From Stereum hirsutum FP-91666 SS1 (lineage: Eukaryota; Basidiomycota; Agaricomycetes; Russulales; Stereaceae): a stretch of 64,000 nucleotides of DNA. The translations under genes were made by a program, and so were the position numbers. Location: positions 695,388 to 759,387 of the forward strand of contig NW_006763134.1 in the NCBI RefSeq assembly GCF_000264905.1, read 5' to 3'. Shown here one piece after another: positions 1-12,866 of this stretch (positions are counted from its first letter, which is position 1; each line of letters begins with the position of its first letter). Under the pieces are notes generated by a model. The model worked only from the letters and a program-made list of their open reading frames with translations, searched no databases and was not told the DNA's origin.

Positions 1-1
1 C

Positions 2-184
2 GAAATCGAAGCCACGCACGGTCTCTTGGACATTCAATACTACTCTCACGAGTCTAAAACAGAAGAGTTCATGGATTTGTCGTGTGTACAATGTCTGGTA
101 GCACGCGTAAAGGATATTGGTAGGAGATGGGCAATTTTGGACCGCAGCGGCTCTCTATCCCGTCCAAATTTTGTTGATACATGA
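2..184 (+). CDS. C-terminal end of an unidentified protein, possibly transposase-related (5' cut by window)
   Basis: A reading frame is open from the window edge for 60 codons and stops at 182-184. It contains the segment VQCLVARVKDIGRRWAILDRS. From memory this resembles the C-terminal tail of Tnp2/Plavaka-type transposon proteins of mushrooms, which often end with a '...QCLVGR...W.I.DRSG' segment. That link is recollection, not a search. The cluster of short GGTGA/TCACC motifs just downstream (305-488) would suit the subterminal region of such an element. No intron signal is visible in the piece. It could equally be the end of an ordinary host gene. Confidence 0.35.
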   Translation, partial: EIEATHGLLDIQYYSHESKTEEFMDLSCVQCLVARVKDIGRRWAILDRSGSLSRPNFVDT

Positions 185-304
185 CGGACTGCCACCTGTC
201 GTACACTTTAGCTTCAACTTATTTATATTCTGTTCTCGAGCATCGTGTAAGTTAATGTAACAATCGAGCAGTCGCTTCAACCGAAGCCACCGCGCATAGC
301 GCTC

Positions 305-488
305 GGTGAACCGAAAATAGCGCAGAGAGTGAATGCTGGTGAATGGCGGGGGAGCCGATCTGGGTGAAATTCGACGTTCGAAGGGGTGATTCTTCGAAGG
401 CGACTTTCACTCTATCTTCGCCCTCACCGTAATTCACCGTTTTCGGGGGTGAACGGTGAAAATCACGACTTGAAGGGTGAATGTCACC
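305..488. repeat. Cluster of GGTGA/TCACC motifs
   Basis: Ten copies of GGTGA or its complement TCACC lie in about 185 bp: near 305, 338, 363, 385, 424, 434, 448, 455, 476 and 484. By chance well under one is expected in this length. Several are extended (GGTGAA, GGGTGA), and TTCACCG near 433 faces CGGTGAA near 454 as a short hairpin. Such clusters are typical of the subterminal binding sites of DNA transposons, and a possible transposase C-terminus ends at 184. A protein-binding regulatory cluster is the alternative. Confidence 0.5.
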
Positions 489-1348
489 CCGGGCCGCTCT
501 CACAGTGTTCCAGCTACTGAACAGCCAAGTGTGGTGGAGATGAGGGGAATTGAATGTGCCATCTCGAAGCCTGCTAACACTTGTCCATTGCTAGCGGTAA
601 ATAGAGAGCTGAGATCGGATTTACTTCTTTGGTTTGGCTGATATGGTCGGTCGAGTTCTGTCAAGGAAAGGTGAAAGACTTTGTGGGGCGTCGCGATCGC
701 AAGTTCAGAGATCAGTCCTCCGCCACGGGGAGGTCCTGTAGCTAGACCAAGCCACTGAGCGTTCGCCAATCGGAGAGCACAGGCCATTTCTTCCACATTT
801 TTGAGAGAGAAAGAGACACCAGTGGCACTCGAGGGAGCATTTGGCCCAGATATAAAGTGTTGAGTGAAGCGCATCGAGAGGCTAGAGCGGTCAAGGGTTG
901 CGAGCGACGAACACACGCCACAGTATTTAACAAGTTGTGGGCAGAGTCTACCATGAGGCGACAGTATCAAAGCTTAAGTAGCGCGCGATCAAGGAGACGC
1001 TGTACATAACAAGAATAGACATATTGTTCACCGAAAGAACGATCTCGGTCGTGTTGCAATACCGCCACAGTATTTGGTAACATTTGGATCACTGAATGCG
1101 AGGTAATGCCTTGCTCATGCATGGGTTCCCCACAGAAATCAGCATCAGCAACTAGATCTGAGACAGCTGTGGGTAATATATTGAACAATGGAAAATATAA
1201 TATCATAGTCCTACGGACTGAGATATGAGATGAACAAACCTGGGGGAATATATAGAAGTCGGAGCACTCACCGAGAGCACATTAAACTATGAAATGTTAT
1301 TATACACTGATAATACAGTATGGCGCTCTAGCAGGCTCTAGCATTTCT
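489..1348. other. Intergenic stretch, no supported gene
   Basis: Minus-strand open frames exist (500-970 and 967-1206) and could in principle be exons of one small gene. They show no recognisable domain and no clear start or splice pattern. The rest is probably 3' flank of the large minus-strand gene that ends at 1349. Confidence 0.4.
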
Positions 1349-4300
1349 CTACCCTGAAAAGGATGGATCAGCATCAAGCATGATCCCGTCATCGTCATCA
1401 TCTCCAGAGGTCTCCGCGAACTCGTCCATCAGATCCTTCATCTCCTCAACGGTCGTTGCCAACGCCGAGGCCTTCGTCCACGACCTATGAGCTGTGGCCC
1501 CGTCATCAAAGCCATCAACTGGCGGCAACATCGTCCCAGAGTATCCCATAACGTGCTGGACGGTCCGTATCCGTCGATAGGTCGCTCTCACAAGGCTCAG
1601 GGACTTCACGGTGGTAGACTTGGCTAATAGGCGCAAACGAGCAACGGCAGCCGCGGATCCACCTCCGCTCGGTGACAGAGAACGACGAAACATAGACGTC
1701 TCGGTGGAATGGACGGGTCCCAAGTGAACGATTTTTGGGACTCCTGCAGCCGCGAAGTCCGTAGCAGTGGGTGATGAGGGGCTTGCGAATCGTGCGTACC
1801 CAGGCTGGCGCTCCGGAGTGCGTTGCGACCCCGAGAGACCGTCAGAAGGAAAAGACGGTGAGGGCATAAGCAGAGGAGAATGCTCCGGTGTCGCCCCCGC
1901 CGACCAAAGTCCTGATCGTCGACGAGGCTTGGAGTATACGGAGGAAAAGGATAACCGGTTGGTTTGGGGGGAATGCTCGTTCTGTTTTTGGAGATGATGG
2001 TCAAGTTCCGTGACCTTCTCGAGCATGAGGATCCGGGTCTGAAGGAGCAGAGGGCATCGATAAAGGCAGATGAACTCCAACATTGACCACAGGAGATAAT
2101 CGATAACACGCGGTTGAGAGAAAGACGGTTTGGCGCTCAGAGGGGATGCCGGCCGCGAGGATGTAGGGGTGAACGGGTTATGGTCATCGAGGTTGAGGGG
2201 CGTAAGCCCAGGCGATCGCGAGGGAGATGGTGGTTCGGAGCCTCGGTCGTTCTGTGTAGCGAAGGTGGCTCCACCATCGGTCAGGAGAGACTTGAGGAAT
2301 ATACCAATTTGGACCCAAATCCCCGGGAGTGCCTTCGAAATATCGTCGCCTGCACGAACAACTATGACCTTGATGATCTGCAACGAGATGCAGAGTGATA
2401 CGGCTGGTGTAGGAATCGTTTGGGAGCGGCGTTTATCCTGGGATTTAGTTCGCTCAAGGTTGAGGGATGTCCGACGGTTCTCGCTTGCAGGAGACTCCGA
2501 TTTTCGAGAGGCGTTCATCATGAAGAAGAGGAGACGAGTCCATACACGTGAGGGCGCGGCGCGTTGCACAGGGTTTGTCCATTGAAGATCGTTGACGATG
2601 TCGGATGTGGTAGGAAGAGAAAGAGCCAAGGGGAAAATAATTCCGGCCAAGTACGCGTAGGTGACTGGACGTTTTTCCAATTCAGCGATAATATCTGTTC
2701 CTAGGAACAGTATGGACTGGCAAAGGAGTTTCACAAGCGCATGTCGGAGGGGTAGGGTGAATAAAAGATTTTCGGAGGCTGCTAGCTCGCAGACCTCTAA
2801 CCCCACTACACAGAACTGGGAGACGATCTGTCGGGAGAAGGCGGCCTCGTTGGCATAGACAGGCTTGCTGGCCAACTGTGTGATGGTATCCAAAACACTG
2901 GAGAAATCGACTATGGACGCATAGACCTTGAAAACGGGAGCGATGTCATTCAGAAATCCCAATACGTGCTTGAGTCGGAGATCTTGTTCACGAATGAGTG
3001 AATCCCGGGTGTAAGTTGACACGAAGTCGGCAACGGCGTCATTGCCCTCTCTGCTACCCTCTCGAAGGATGACCTTTACAAGTTCTATGATCCGCTGCGA
3101 TGTCTGGGATCCGACGAACCCACCAGCACTTGTAAAGGCAGAAACGACAGAAAGGTAGTCCAGTCGCATCGCGCCTAGATCGCTTGGTCCTCTAGACTTT
3201 CCCAGGAAGTCCTTACTGGCGCCCGTACTTTCCGAAAATACCTCGAAACTCATGGAGTTGTCCGGGCGGAGCTGAACGTTTTCAGGAACTTTACGTCCCG
3301 CACTGCGGGTCAAGAAGATAACGCAAAGGGCGTCAATTCCTTCCTGGAGCACCGTCCGCGCCGAGGTAGAGGCGTTGTAGAGGCTGGGAGCCATGTATCG
3401 CAGAAGTCGCAAGAACTGCTCTGCTCGCTTGATTCCTGGGTCATGGCCAATAACAGTCAAGAACAGCCGGACAAGGTTATCCAGGGCTAGGCGCCGGCCT
3501 TCGTACTGATCCGGGACGGCAACGTCGATATGCTCGCCTTGTGGACCAGTACGACGGAGAAGGTTTAAGAACGCTTGGGGCTTATCTTCTGCAGTGTTGA
3601 CCAACATCGCTTCTCGTTCTTGTTTCTTATTCGAGTCGTGAATGCCGGCAATGTCGGGAGCAGACAGCGGGGCGCCGTTCTTGAGCGTGGAAAAGAGCGC
3701 ATAGATGTGTCTCGCCACCCACGATCCATCGACATCCGGAAGCATCATAACGTGCGATACAACGTCAAGGCTCTGGAAAACGAACGCGTCCTCGTGGTAG
3801 GCGTAGAATCGATTTACAGCATATTCGATGGCGCCTCGTATCCCTGGATTAGCGTAGGATTCGGTATAGACCTTCAGGACTGCAGGCATGAACACAGTGT
3901 AGCCACCACTGGACGTAAACAGCCGGCGGAAACGAGTAGCTGCGACCAGAAAGGCTGGCGTGTACTTGGCAATTAGGTATTGGTCAAGAAAGAAACAGAC
4001 AGAAATACGAACCTATGAGAGCCTGGCTCACTATGCCGATGTCGTCCCCATGAGCAAGCAGAATCCGACTCAGCCCATCCGCCAAGGTGGCGAGTTCCGC
4101 ACGGTCGTTCAGGTGGCGAGGCAGCGATCTGAAGATCTGCGCGACGAGAAGGATATAGCTTCGGGAAAGAATGAGCGAGAGTCCAGAAACTGCAGAGTTT
4201 GGGGCCTTGTGAGATGCACGAGGAGCGTAGTCATCGAATTTCGTGAGAGGAGGTTCAGATCCGGCGTCTAGTGACGGCAGTACGAGTCGGCTCATGGTCT

Positions 4301-7300
4301 TCCTAATATTCTGCACCTCTTGAGGATTTCGTTTGAGGATGTTCAAAAGGAATACATTCTGCGCGATTCGTACCATCGTGATCTGGGCCAGACGAAGAGG
4401 CACAGCGTGGGGGATGGTCCGTGGGGCGTCGTGAAGTGACCTAGGGTACATGGGACCCACAGGTGCGACCGAGGGAAACCAAAGTGCTCCGGAAGGGATG
4501 AGGAAAATCTCGACTTTCCCTCGGCGAATTTCGCGCATGGACATGCCACTGACATGGTCAACGAGCTGAGAAAGGAGTGGAACAGATCCGGCAAATCCTT
4601 CCAAGGCCGCTTGCCCCTCTGTCTGTCGTGAAATGTGCTTCATGAAGCCTGCCAGATGATTGAAGATATAATGGGCCATAGCCGGAGGCACAGTCCGCTG
4701 GGTATGAATGAAGAGCTGGAGTGACGCAATCGCCGATTTGAATCGTTCCCCGTCGCTAGACAGTTCATCGAGGATAGGGCGAGAGAGTAGGGCAGGGTCG
4801 TCCCTCATGAAGTCGACGACAGTATTTCGCACTACGGTCGATACGGCGTAATCCGGGTCATGTATCAAATCGACCAACTCAGGTAATAGACTGGCAAGGA
4901 ACGGAACAAATACGGCGCGTCGTTTGACCGGATGATGAGCGTTGGGATTGTTGGCCAGTTTCGACAAATCTGCTTCTCCGGTAGAAGACGATGATGATAG
5001 ACCACCCTCTATGCTCGGGCTGGGACTGGGCGATGGTGAGCGCATTTGTGATCCGTCCAGGGTGTTCGCATCAATCTTGTCGAGCTGGGAGAGCGAGAGC
5101 AGAGACATTGGTGTCATGACCCACTCCTGTCGCTGATCGATAGGTTGATCGTCTTGTGCCCATCCAATCTCTGCAAGTCTTTTTCTCAGTTCCAAGGGCA
5201 ATACGACACCGTCGTTATCCTTCACCTCCTCGAGGTCTTCCTCCAATATGAAATGACTGGAACCCATATCTGTCGCCACGAACGCCATGGGCCCGCGAGC
5301 AACTTTAAACGGTCGACGGTGTTGTCTATCGAGGATGAAGGGCTGCGACAAGACCTGGAATCTCCAGCCCCAGAGGGTACTGACCCGTCTCGCAGCTCGG
5401 TAGCGCACATTCCTGTCGGAACTACGGACAAGTCAGCTCAAACTTTCGCTTATCTACAATGAGCGCACCTATGAATGTCGGCACGAATCAGCTGCAAGAA
5501 CTCGTCCGGGATACGTTCTGCGCATCGCATGACGAGGAAGGTCGCCTATTCAGACTCATCATGGGTAAGCATGAAGATCAAACGCCACTATTGGACTGAC
5601 CGACGCCTGAACCTCATGGTCAGGTTCATCCAAACAATCTTGCCATAATAACGGGCCCAATTTCTGGTGGTCGTCGACATTCAGCATGCCAGAGATCGCC
5701 ACAAAAAGACGTAGACTGTTCCTGAGCAGTCCCTTGGAGAATGAGTCGAATATATGTGTCCTTTCGGAGAGCACGCTGACAAATCTTGTATTAGTTTGAC
5801 CGGAAGGGCTAGGAGTATCTTCTGTTGAAATCGAAGGGGATAGAATCATAGCACTTCGACGCTGAAGTTATCGAGAGTCAGCCTTGTGGGGATAAAGAAC
5901 AAATTTATATGTATAATTACGGATGTGACTGGCCGGCGCTCTTCCTGAGCAGCGATATACAGAGCCGACAACCTCGTGAGGGTCCTTGTACACTCTTCCT
6001 CTCGCTCAGTCTGAGCTAACAGGCCATTATCAGTGGTCCGAATATCCGTAACCCACGAGACCACGCGAGAGGGCCACGGGGCACTGATACAAAAGAAAAG
6101 AGAAGTCAGCAATAAAATACGTCGACGACAAAACGAGAGTTCAGAAACCTCTTGAGCGTCCTGAGCAGAAGGCGAATCTCATAGAATAGCACAGACATTA
6201 TGACTCGTTGCGGCAAAGGTACAAAGGTCATCCGCTCCTAACTATAATGGTTATACCACGACACGATATGAAGCTCAACGAGAGACATACCTTGGCTTCG
6301 ACGAGTTGACCTAGCTTATACTCCAGTGTGAGCAGGAAGGTAGCCCGCGGTATCCAAGCTTGCTCAGGCATCTGTCGAGAGCTTCATAAGTGCTTAAACT
6401 CCATGCATGTGAGTATTAATGGTACCGACCGTCTTCTCCTCCCGTTCCTTTGCTATCTCCCTGACATACGCAATGATTTCGGTAAACAAGACCAACTGGC
6501 CGATCCTCGGCTTGCCCCAAACCTTCCCATTCGATTCGCTGGCCGTAGTTTTCGATGTGGCACTGTCACTCATCAACGCAGCTGTAATCATCTCGAGATC
6601 GCGGATCCAGAAAGTAGGCACGAGTCGAGCGAGGGTGACGGTGATGCGAAGTTGCTGGGTCAACGTGGCATCTTTGGCGGCTGCTGCCAATGAGATGAGC
6701 GGCTTGTAGAAGAGTCTAGGATACGCTTGGGCAATGGTCTCAAGGAGCGCAGTGGCAGTAGGTGAGGGATAAGGAGGAGGATCCTTGACGAGCCTCTGGA
6801 TAAGGGCAAATCGGACTCAATTTATGGCGTCAAAAGCAGAGGCAAAAGGCATACCTCATATAACAACGGGAGGGAAAAGGCGGTGACGGGTGTACGAACG
6901 TCCTCAGCCAACTCTTCCACTAGAACTGTCAAGACGCCTAGAGTGAGATGCCAGTCACCGCCTTCGATCTGTAAGAAGTCCGTTCATCAGTTGCGTTTAG
7001 ACCAGAGCCAATAACATTCACAAACAATCTGCTGCAGCGCCTTCTCGAGCGCGAACTTCCACTGTCCACCACGCCCAAACCACTGAACTACATACGACCT
7101 AGCGGTATCATGCTCTGCCGTGCCTTCGACGCAGAGAATATGCAGCGCTATCTTGGCTATGATAGCTTTCACTTCGATGGCGGCGTCCTCCTCGATAAGG
7201 TCTGCTTCGGGAATGAGGCGAGTTTCGAGTAGGAGGTCGATCGTAGAGAGTTCTTCCCTTGAAGGAGGACGTGGATGGAAGAGTTGTAGCAGGGAATGCG

Positions 7301-9226
7301 ACAGGCGATGCAAGCGACGAAGGTACAAGGGCGCTAGATTCGAGGATACTCGAAGTGAATCTGGCGTGGCGGGCCAATATTCCTATGTCCACAAAACACA
7401 GTTCAACCTCCTCAGTGTCGTCGCAGGGGACGTGGTACTGAAAAAAAAACCTACCGGAAGCAGGTATCTCAGAATATATTGTTGATTCGATGGCGAGTCA
7501 TTCTCAACACACATCGCCAGAGCCAACTCGACGGCACAGTCTCTAATTCGTTGCGCATCACTACTTTGGAACGGCACGCCATACTCCTTCTCTACTGCAG
7601 CGCCATCAAAGTCACCGCACGAACCCTGCAGTACTCCTGCGATGAGTTCGCGAACATGTCGTGTTGCGTGTGTTGTGTCAGGCCGAAGCGATAATGTGGC
7701 CAAAAGAGAGAAGAGCTCTTGGACGAGAGTTTGAAAGATTAATGGTGTGTTGGCTTTGAAGTTCGCGCCTGGGGTGAACAGGCGGGAGGAAAGGGCAGCA
7801 AACAGCCGCATGCGCATTTGCGTGGACATGGACGCCCCAATGACAGCTTTACAGCACCATATGCATCGCTGCAGCTCACCCTGACAAATGAGAGGACACT
7901 GGTCAGACGCCACCCTGATTTCCATGAGTATAAAATACTGACCTCTGGCGTTGCAGCCTTCCAGGTCTGAACCATAATCTCGAATGTCTCAATCGCATGA
8001 ACCCTCTCGATCTCTACCCGTGCTACCTGCTCCGCATCCGCTGTAGGCGCTCCCATGAACGGCAAGAAAAGTGTGGCGAGCACATGGGACTCCTGTGGCA
8101 TCGGAAGAGATGCACGCTCCCAGGTAGTCGACGTAGAGGCGAACTGCGAGATGGCTCCATGTATACTCGACATCGCAGGCGTATGTATTGGCCGAGCAGT
8201 GGACGCCATACTCGTGACCGAGGGTTGTCTTCTCATGCCACTCTTGACCGTATGAGATGTAGGAAGACTCGTAAGGGAGGACGCAGTTGCCATGAATGCG
8301 AGATTGAACGTTCCGGGTAATGTCATATTACCACCTCCACTTTCCGCCCTCTGTCCTCTCGTCTCTCCGGTTCGTGCCTTCCAGCAAAGTTCGGTGATCA
8401 ATGAGGCGAACTGTTCCATATGGTCCTCACTAGCATCCTGCGCCTGTTCTACCACCTGCTTGAACCCTAGCCTCGCCTTCCCGATCCTGAACTGCTTCGG
8501 CGTGGAAGGACGAGATGGGACGACGATGGACCCGGGCGGTGGAGTGGGTGGTGGAGGCGGTGCTATCCTAGTTTGAACAGGCAAAACATGTTGTCGGACG
8601 TGGTCCCAACGAAGCCTGGATGGAGAGGGAGGTTCAGGTGCTGTTGACTCTTTTGATAGTTTCGAATGGGCTGCTAGTAGCGATGGCTTCTTCGACGGTT
8701 TTCGCCATGGTAGCCTTTCGCTCGAAGCAGCCGGACTTGCAGACCTACTCGAAGAGCTCCCACCTCCAGAAGGACTGGCAGGTCGGCTCCAACTCCTGGA
8801 AGACATGCCCGATGGGCTAGCAGGTCGAGGTGGATTGGGCGTACCGGATCCTGAGAAATTGAAGGCCTTGTTCTCGTCCGAATCACTGGGACTCTCGAGT
8901 ATACTCCCGCCCATCCAACCTCCCGATACGTTTCCGGCACCAATAGTCTCGTCTCCGAAAGGGTCGGTTTCATCCAGTGTACGCGTTCGCTCCATAAAGC
9001 TCGTGAAGTCCGTTTGAACCGTATACGAGGTCTGGGCAGACGAAGCACTGGGATTGCGTTGCTTATGTCCTGACCTGGTTGGTCTCGATGTCTCCGATGC
9101 ATTTGACGAAGGACCCGGGTCCTTTTCTGTGATGTCTGAGACAGATGGTTTGCGTCGAGAGTCGAGAGTAAAGAGCTTGCGGGGAAGCCGTCGAACCATG
9201 GACGGTTTCTTCTCCTCCTCTGGCAT
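1349..9226 (-). CDS. Very large helical-repeat-like protein, possibly UNC80-related
   Basis: A multi-exon gene of roughly 2,300-2,400 residues on the minus strand. The start at 9226 (MPEEEKKPSMVRRLPRK) opens a 428-residue exon rich in Ser and Pro, followed by more folded sequence. Introns I could place include 7881-7942 and 7383-7454, plus several shorter ones between 7.0 and 5.4 kb. Two long exons then follow, about 5408-4010 (starting near SDRNVRYRAARRVSTLWGWR) and 3965-1349. The last exon carries a Ser/Pro-rich insert, and the protein ends in an acidic stretch (SGDDDDDGIMLDADP). Much of the sequence is Leu-rich helical and looks like HEAT/armadillo repeats. From memory, basidiomycete proteins of this architecture are labelled UNC80-like (UNC80 is a subunit of the NALCN cation channel complex). 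That name is tentative. The gene itself is well supported by an uninterrupted, spliceable frame across 7.9 kb. Confidence 0.75.
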
Positions 9227-10202
9227 TATTAAAGAAAAGCTAGAGTTCTGTTCTAACCAGTTAGAAGACGTCTATGTTTCCCGGAGCCTGAAGATATTAG
9301 ATGGCAGTGGGAGTATAGAAGCAAGCAAGACAATCGTTTGGGAGACTCGGAAGATGAGTGGCGAGCGCAATGAAGTCGTGTACAACGAGGAACGCTCACG
9401 TGCTGAAAGGTTCGTGTGGCCCAAACTTCAAAGTCACGCCACGACACTAAAAATCCGAGGCTTTGAAGCGATACGATGCTGTAGATGCATTCACATAATA
9501 CAGGCGTTACAACATCAACAAGTCCGCGAATAAACAGTGCTCTTTCTTGACTATCACAATTTCCTACACAAAGACCTTTATCCACGTTTCGAACAATTCG
9601 GCAGACAAACTAACCAAAAGGAGAAGAATAATGATGTACATGATCTACCGAGACACTTTGCCACAATGTTCTTGCAATGGGTATGATAATGAGGAGGATG
9701 ACGAAAAAATATAGAAACCCGATGGTCCAAAGAGAAAAGGATGCGAAGCAAAGGTATAAAGTAAGCGCAGTGCGGTGACAATTCCTGTACTATCTGACAT
9801 GGCCCCGACGAGGGAGGTATGGACACGCTACAGTATTAAGCACTAAGGTGGCGAAAGGAGTAGAAGGATAGATATATGTGAGCGAGGTCGTGACGGTCGT
9901 TGAATATGCACTCACTTAGAAGGAGGAAAGAAAAAAAGGACGGCAATGGATTGAGCCCAACTTTTGAGGGTGACGACGGTTGCGGAGGAACAATAGCGTG
10001 TGACAGCGATGCGATGCGATTACTATGAGAGCGTGACTTGCTTGAAAGCGAGCACAAGACTGGACAAGGAGAATGCTGAAGAGGTTGCAGTGAAGGGCGA
10101 TGGACGAGGTATTGAAGACGAAAATGAGATTTGAATCGGACGATCGATGAGGCCAGGAGAGAAGCGAAGCCAAAGTCTGAGGCGTTACGAACTGAGAGGT
10201 GA
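9227..10202. other. Intergenic region between two minus-strand genes
   Basis: This stretch holds the promoter and 5' UTR of the large gene starting at 9226 and the 3' UTR of the RRM gene. If the last intron of the RRM gene is retained, its reading frame runs on to 9836. No independent gene is seen. Confidence 0.5.
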
Positions 10203-12250
10203 TCAAGCAAGGAATGTGCGGTGAATCGCTTGTCCGGACTGGATAAGTCTATTTTCTCCATGTTCACGGGCGTCGAGCCTTCGCATAGCAGAACCGGAGT
10301 CCGTGCCAGAAGCGCTCCACCTAAGCCGTGAGAGCAAATACGGAATGTTAGAAACAATCTAGGAACAAGAAAGAAGGTGAAGCACCAAGAGGCTGCAGAG
10401 GTCGATCTTAGCGGGTATTGCGAAGCAGACTGGGAAGGATTAAGAAACGGGGCACGAGAAGTATTGGAACTGAGACTCCAGTCGACATTCGAAACGGTAG
10501 ACAAAGGCTGAGGCTGAGGCTGGTAGGTTTCGGAGGGTATCGCGAGTCCCGTAGACATGGTCGAAGGGGCGTGAGGCTTAGCGTAAGACAGCGACGGAGG
10601 AAGACTATTTTCGCTATAGTTGATGTGACCGTTGTTGCTGTTAGAGAAATTGTTGTTGGAGACAAAGGACTCAAAGTAATCAAGACGAGGACTAGCAATG
10701 GTGCAAGTAGGAGGTGCAGAATTGTGCGAAGCAAACGAGTTATAGTCGAAGGCGAAAGGAGAGGCACGTGGATTGAAGGCGGATGGGCTCTTGGTAGGAT
10801 TCGAGGACCACTTCTGTTGGTTCTGCTGAAGGCCGGGCGGTGCCGTGGAGCGATGGACGTCCGAAAGGCGATCGACCTGACCACCCGGTCCACCAGAAAT
10901 CTCGACGAACAAGGCCTGGTTCCCATAGACCTGTCCATGCAGGGTGTCTCTGGCCTCTCTCGCGCTCTCCGGAGAGGCGTATGTGACCATGATGGAGAAC
11001 AAGCCAGAGTAGGCAGACGCAGAGCCGGCGACAGAGGGGAGCCGCTCAATCTTCTTGACGTCGCCGAAAGGCATCAACAGAGGTTCGATGTCCGAGGGTT
11101 GGGAGAACAGAACCGTAGGCAGGTTAGAGACAACGATGCTAGACATGGTGGGGTGGGTCAGGTCTGCCAAAGGTTCCTTAGGTCGAGGGATGTCCTCAGC
11201 AGGAGCATCGCGCGTTGGCTGTTAGATAAGCAGTTTAGTCACGAGTCGTATCAGTGCCATTACGAAACATACCAAGGCCCGGTCTCCACCGTCCAGAAAT
11301 CCTATATTATAACGTCAGAAAAGGAAATAACGGTGGATAGAATTGAGCCGCACCTTGAGAGCGCTGCACGACCGCCCATGATACATCGATGACACTTCCC
11401 CTGCCACAGTAGTTAGTAAAGGTGAAAGTGTTGACGGCAAGAGTCTTACTTGATCTCGGTTCTGGACAAGCCATCCATGGCAGCCCTTGCTTCCGCGTTA
11501 GTCGACATAACTATGAACCCACGGCGACGCGAGGCATTGTCGACGGTAGCGAGAATGACACAGTGAGATACGGTGCCATAGCGAGAGAAAAGCTCTGCAA
11601 ACTCGTTTCTGCAGGGTACGAACAAGCTTAGTGTGCATAGCGACCAGATTAATGAAGGACGTACTTGGAGAGGTCGAAAGGAAGACCAAGAACATAGAGG
11701 TTACGCCGGGCGTCGGCAACTCTGTTCCCGTTGTGCGGACCACGCGCCATTTTCGGAGGAGCGACGGCGGTGACAGAGCTGTAGACCAGATTGAATACAG
11801 ATCGGACCAAAATAAGTGCAAATTTTACTCACAGAGGCACCCCTGAGATGGTGTATCCCGTCATGCACAACGCTTTCCTATTGGTAAACGAGAATGTTAA
11901 GATCCATTGGCGGGCGGGATATGAAGAGCATGAGTACGAACCTGGCGGCGTCATGGGTGTGGAAGGTAATCTCCATCGAGTGGCCTTGATTCCTGTCTTC
12001 TACCTTTCGAATGTCCCCTGAAGAACACAGTTATAGATAGGGAAATGCGAGAGCATTGCCAGGGGTTGCTCACCGACCAGCGTACTGAAGAGGTCCACGA
12101 TCTCGCGACGGCCAACTGAATTATGTAGTGTAAGCATTGGCCAGATACTCAACTGGAATGCAACATATACATACCTCCTGGCGGGATGCGGTCAACGATT
12201 ACCGCGTAGGCCTCGCGAGAAAACTTGAAGACATGATTTGCCGCTGCCAT
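10203..12250 (-). CDS. RNA-binding protein with three RRM domains
   Basis: The start at 12250 (MAAANHVFKFSREAYAVIVD) begins a gene with many short introns that read cleanly when spliced. RRM1 spans the first exons (VIVDRIPPG, then DIRKVEDRN, then ALCMTGYTISGVPL). RRM2 is at 11.75-11.35 kb, with RNP2-like NLYVLGLPF and RNP1-like RRRGFIVMS. RRM3 begins near 11145 with SIVVSNLPTVLF and includes GDVKKIERLP and GNQALFVEI. A long Ser/Asn/Pro-rich tail follows. A likely last intron of about 64 nt (GTGCTTCACC...GGCTTAG) leads to a stop at 10203; if unspliced, the frame ends at 9836. The tail composition and the three RRMs suggest post-transcriptional regulation of mRNA. The layout recalls Mei2-like proteins, but no Mei2 C-terminal RRM could be found. 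Specific targets are unknown. Confidence 0.8.
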
Positions 12251-12866
12251 GATCACCGATGTTGACCGCCCAGTGTTGCTTGGGAACAGATAAAGACTAG
12301 CAAAAAAGCAGGCAGGAAAGAAGATCAAGATCAAGAAGGAACAAGAGCCAAGAAAGAGTCCTTGGAGGAGCGGGGAGGTGGTGGTGGAATGGCAGGAAGA
12401 TGCACGCCAGCTGGAGTTATCCGCTTGGAAATGGAGGGTTTTGATATATCTGTTTTTCCCACGCCACATACGTGTTGAATTGTCGTCACGTTCGCGACGC
12501 GTCAATACTCTTCTCTCAACCACGACCACATCTGGTCCATAGATCTCGGTAGGTCTTTATATACAGTGTAATGAGCCGATGTTGGGCGGTCTGAGACGAT
12601 CGATATATCTGGCGCTCTAAGATGCGCCATAGACCGTGTATGCAACTGGATTTTTGACCTGGCTGGACCCCAACAGGAGGCGACGATTGGTCAGACCACC
12701 GGCTTGAAGTTGGCTTGGACAGCTGCAGCTATGGTCTAATAATGAGTACAGAACCACACTTACTAGTGCATGTGATGTGCATAACTCAATCTCAATTCAA
12801 TAATCTGGATACTTAGTATATTTGATCGAGGAGCTGAAACTTTTTCCATGCAGGCTGCACCTTCCG
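12251..12866. promoter_or_regulatory. Divergent intergenic region (RRM gene / RAD51 paralog)
   Basis: About 0.6 kb separate the two divergent start codons, so the region presumably holds both promoters and 5' UTRs. No specific binding motif is claimed. Confidence 0.4.

Noticed and set aside
1624..2585. Long plus- and minus-strand frames inside the large gene
   Set aside because: They are shadows of the Ser/Pro-rich C-terminal exon in other frames.
9836..11049. Long frames opposite or shifted from the RRM gene (for example plus 10418-11392)
   Set aside because: They are Arg-rich shadows of a Ser/Asn-rich coding region and lack any domain.
10203..12250. A Mei2-like identity for the RRM gene
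   Set aside because: Mei2 proteins have a characteristic C-terminal RRM (with a TTVMIKNIPN-like motif). It could not be found in the remaining downstream sequence.
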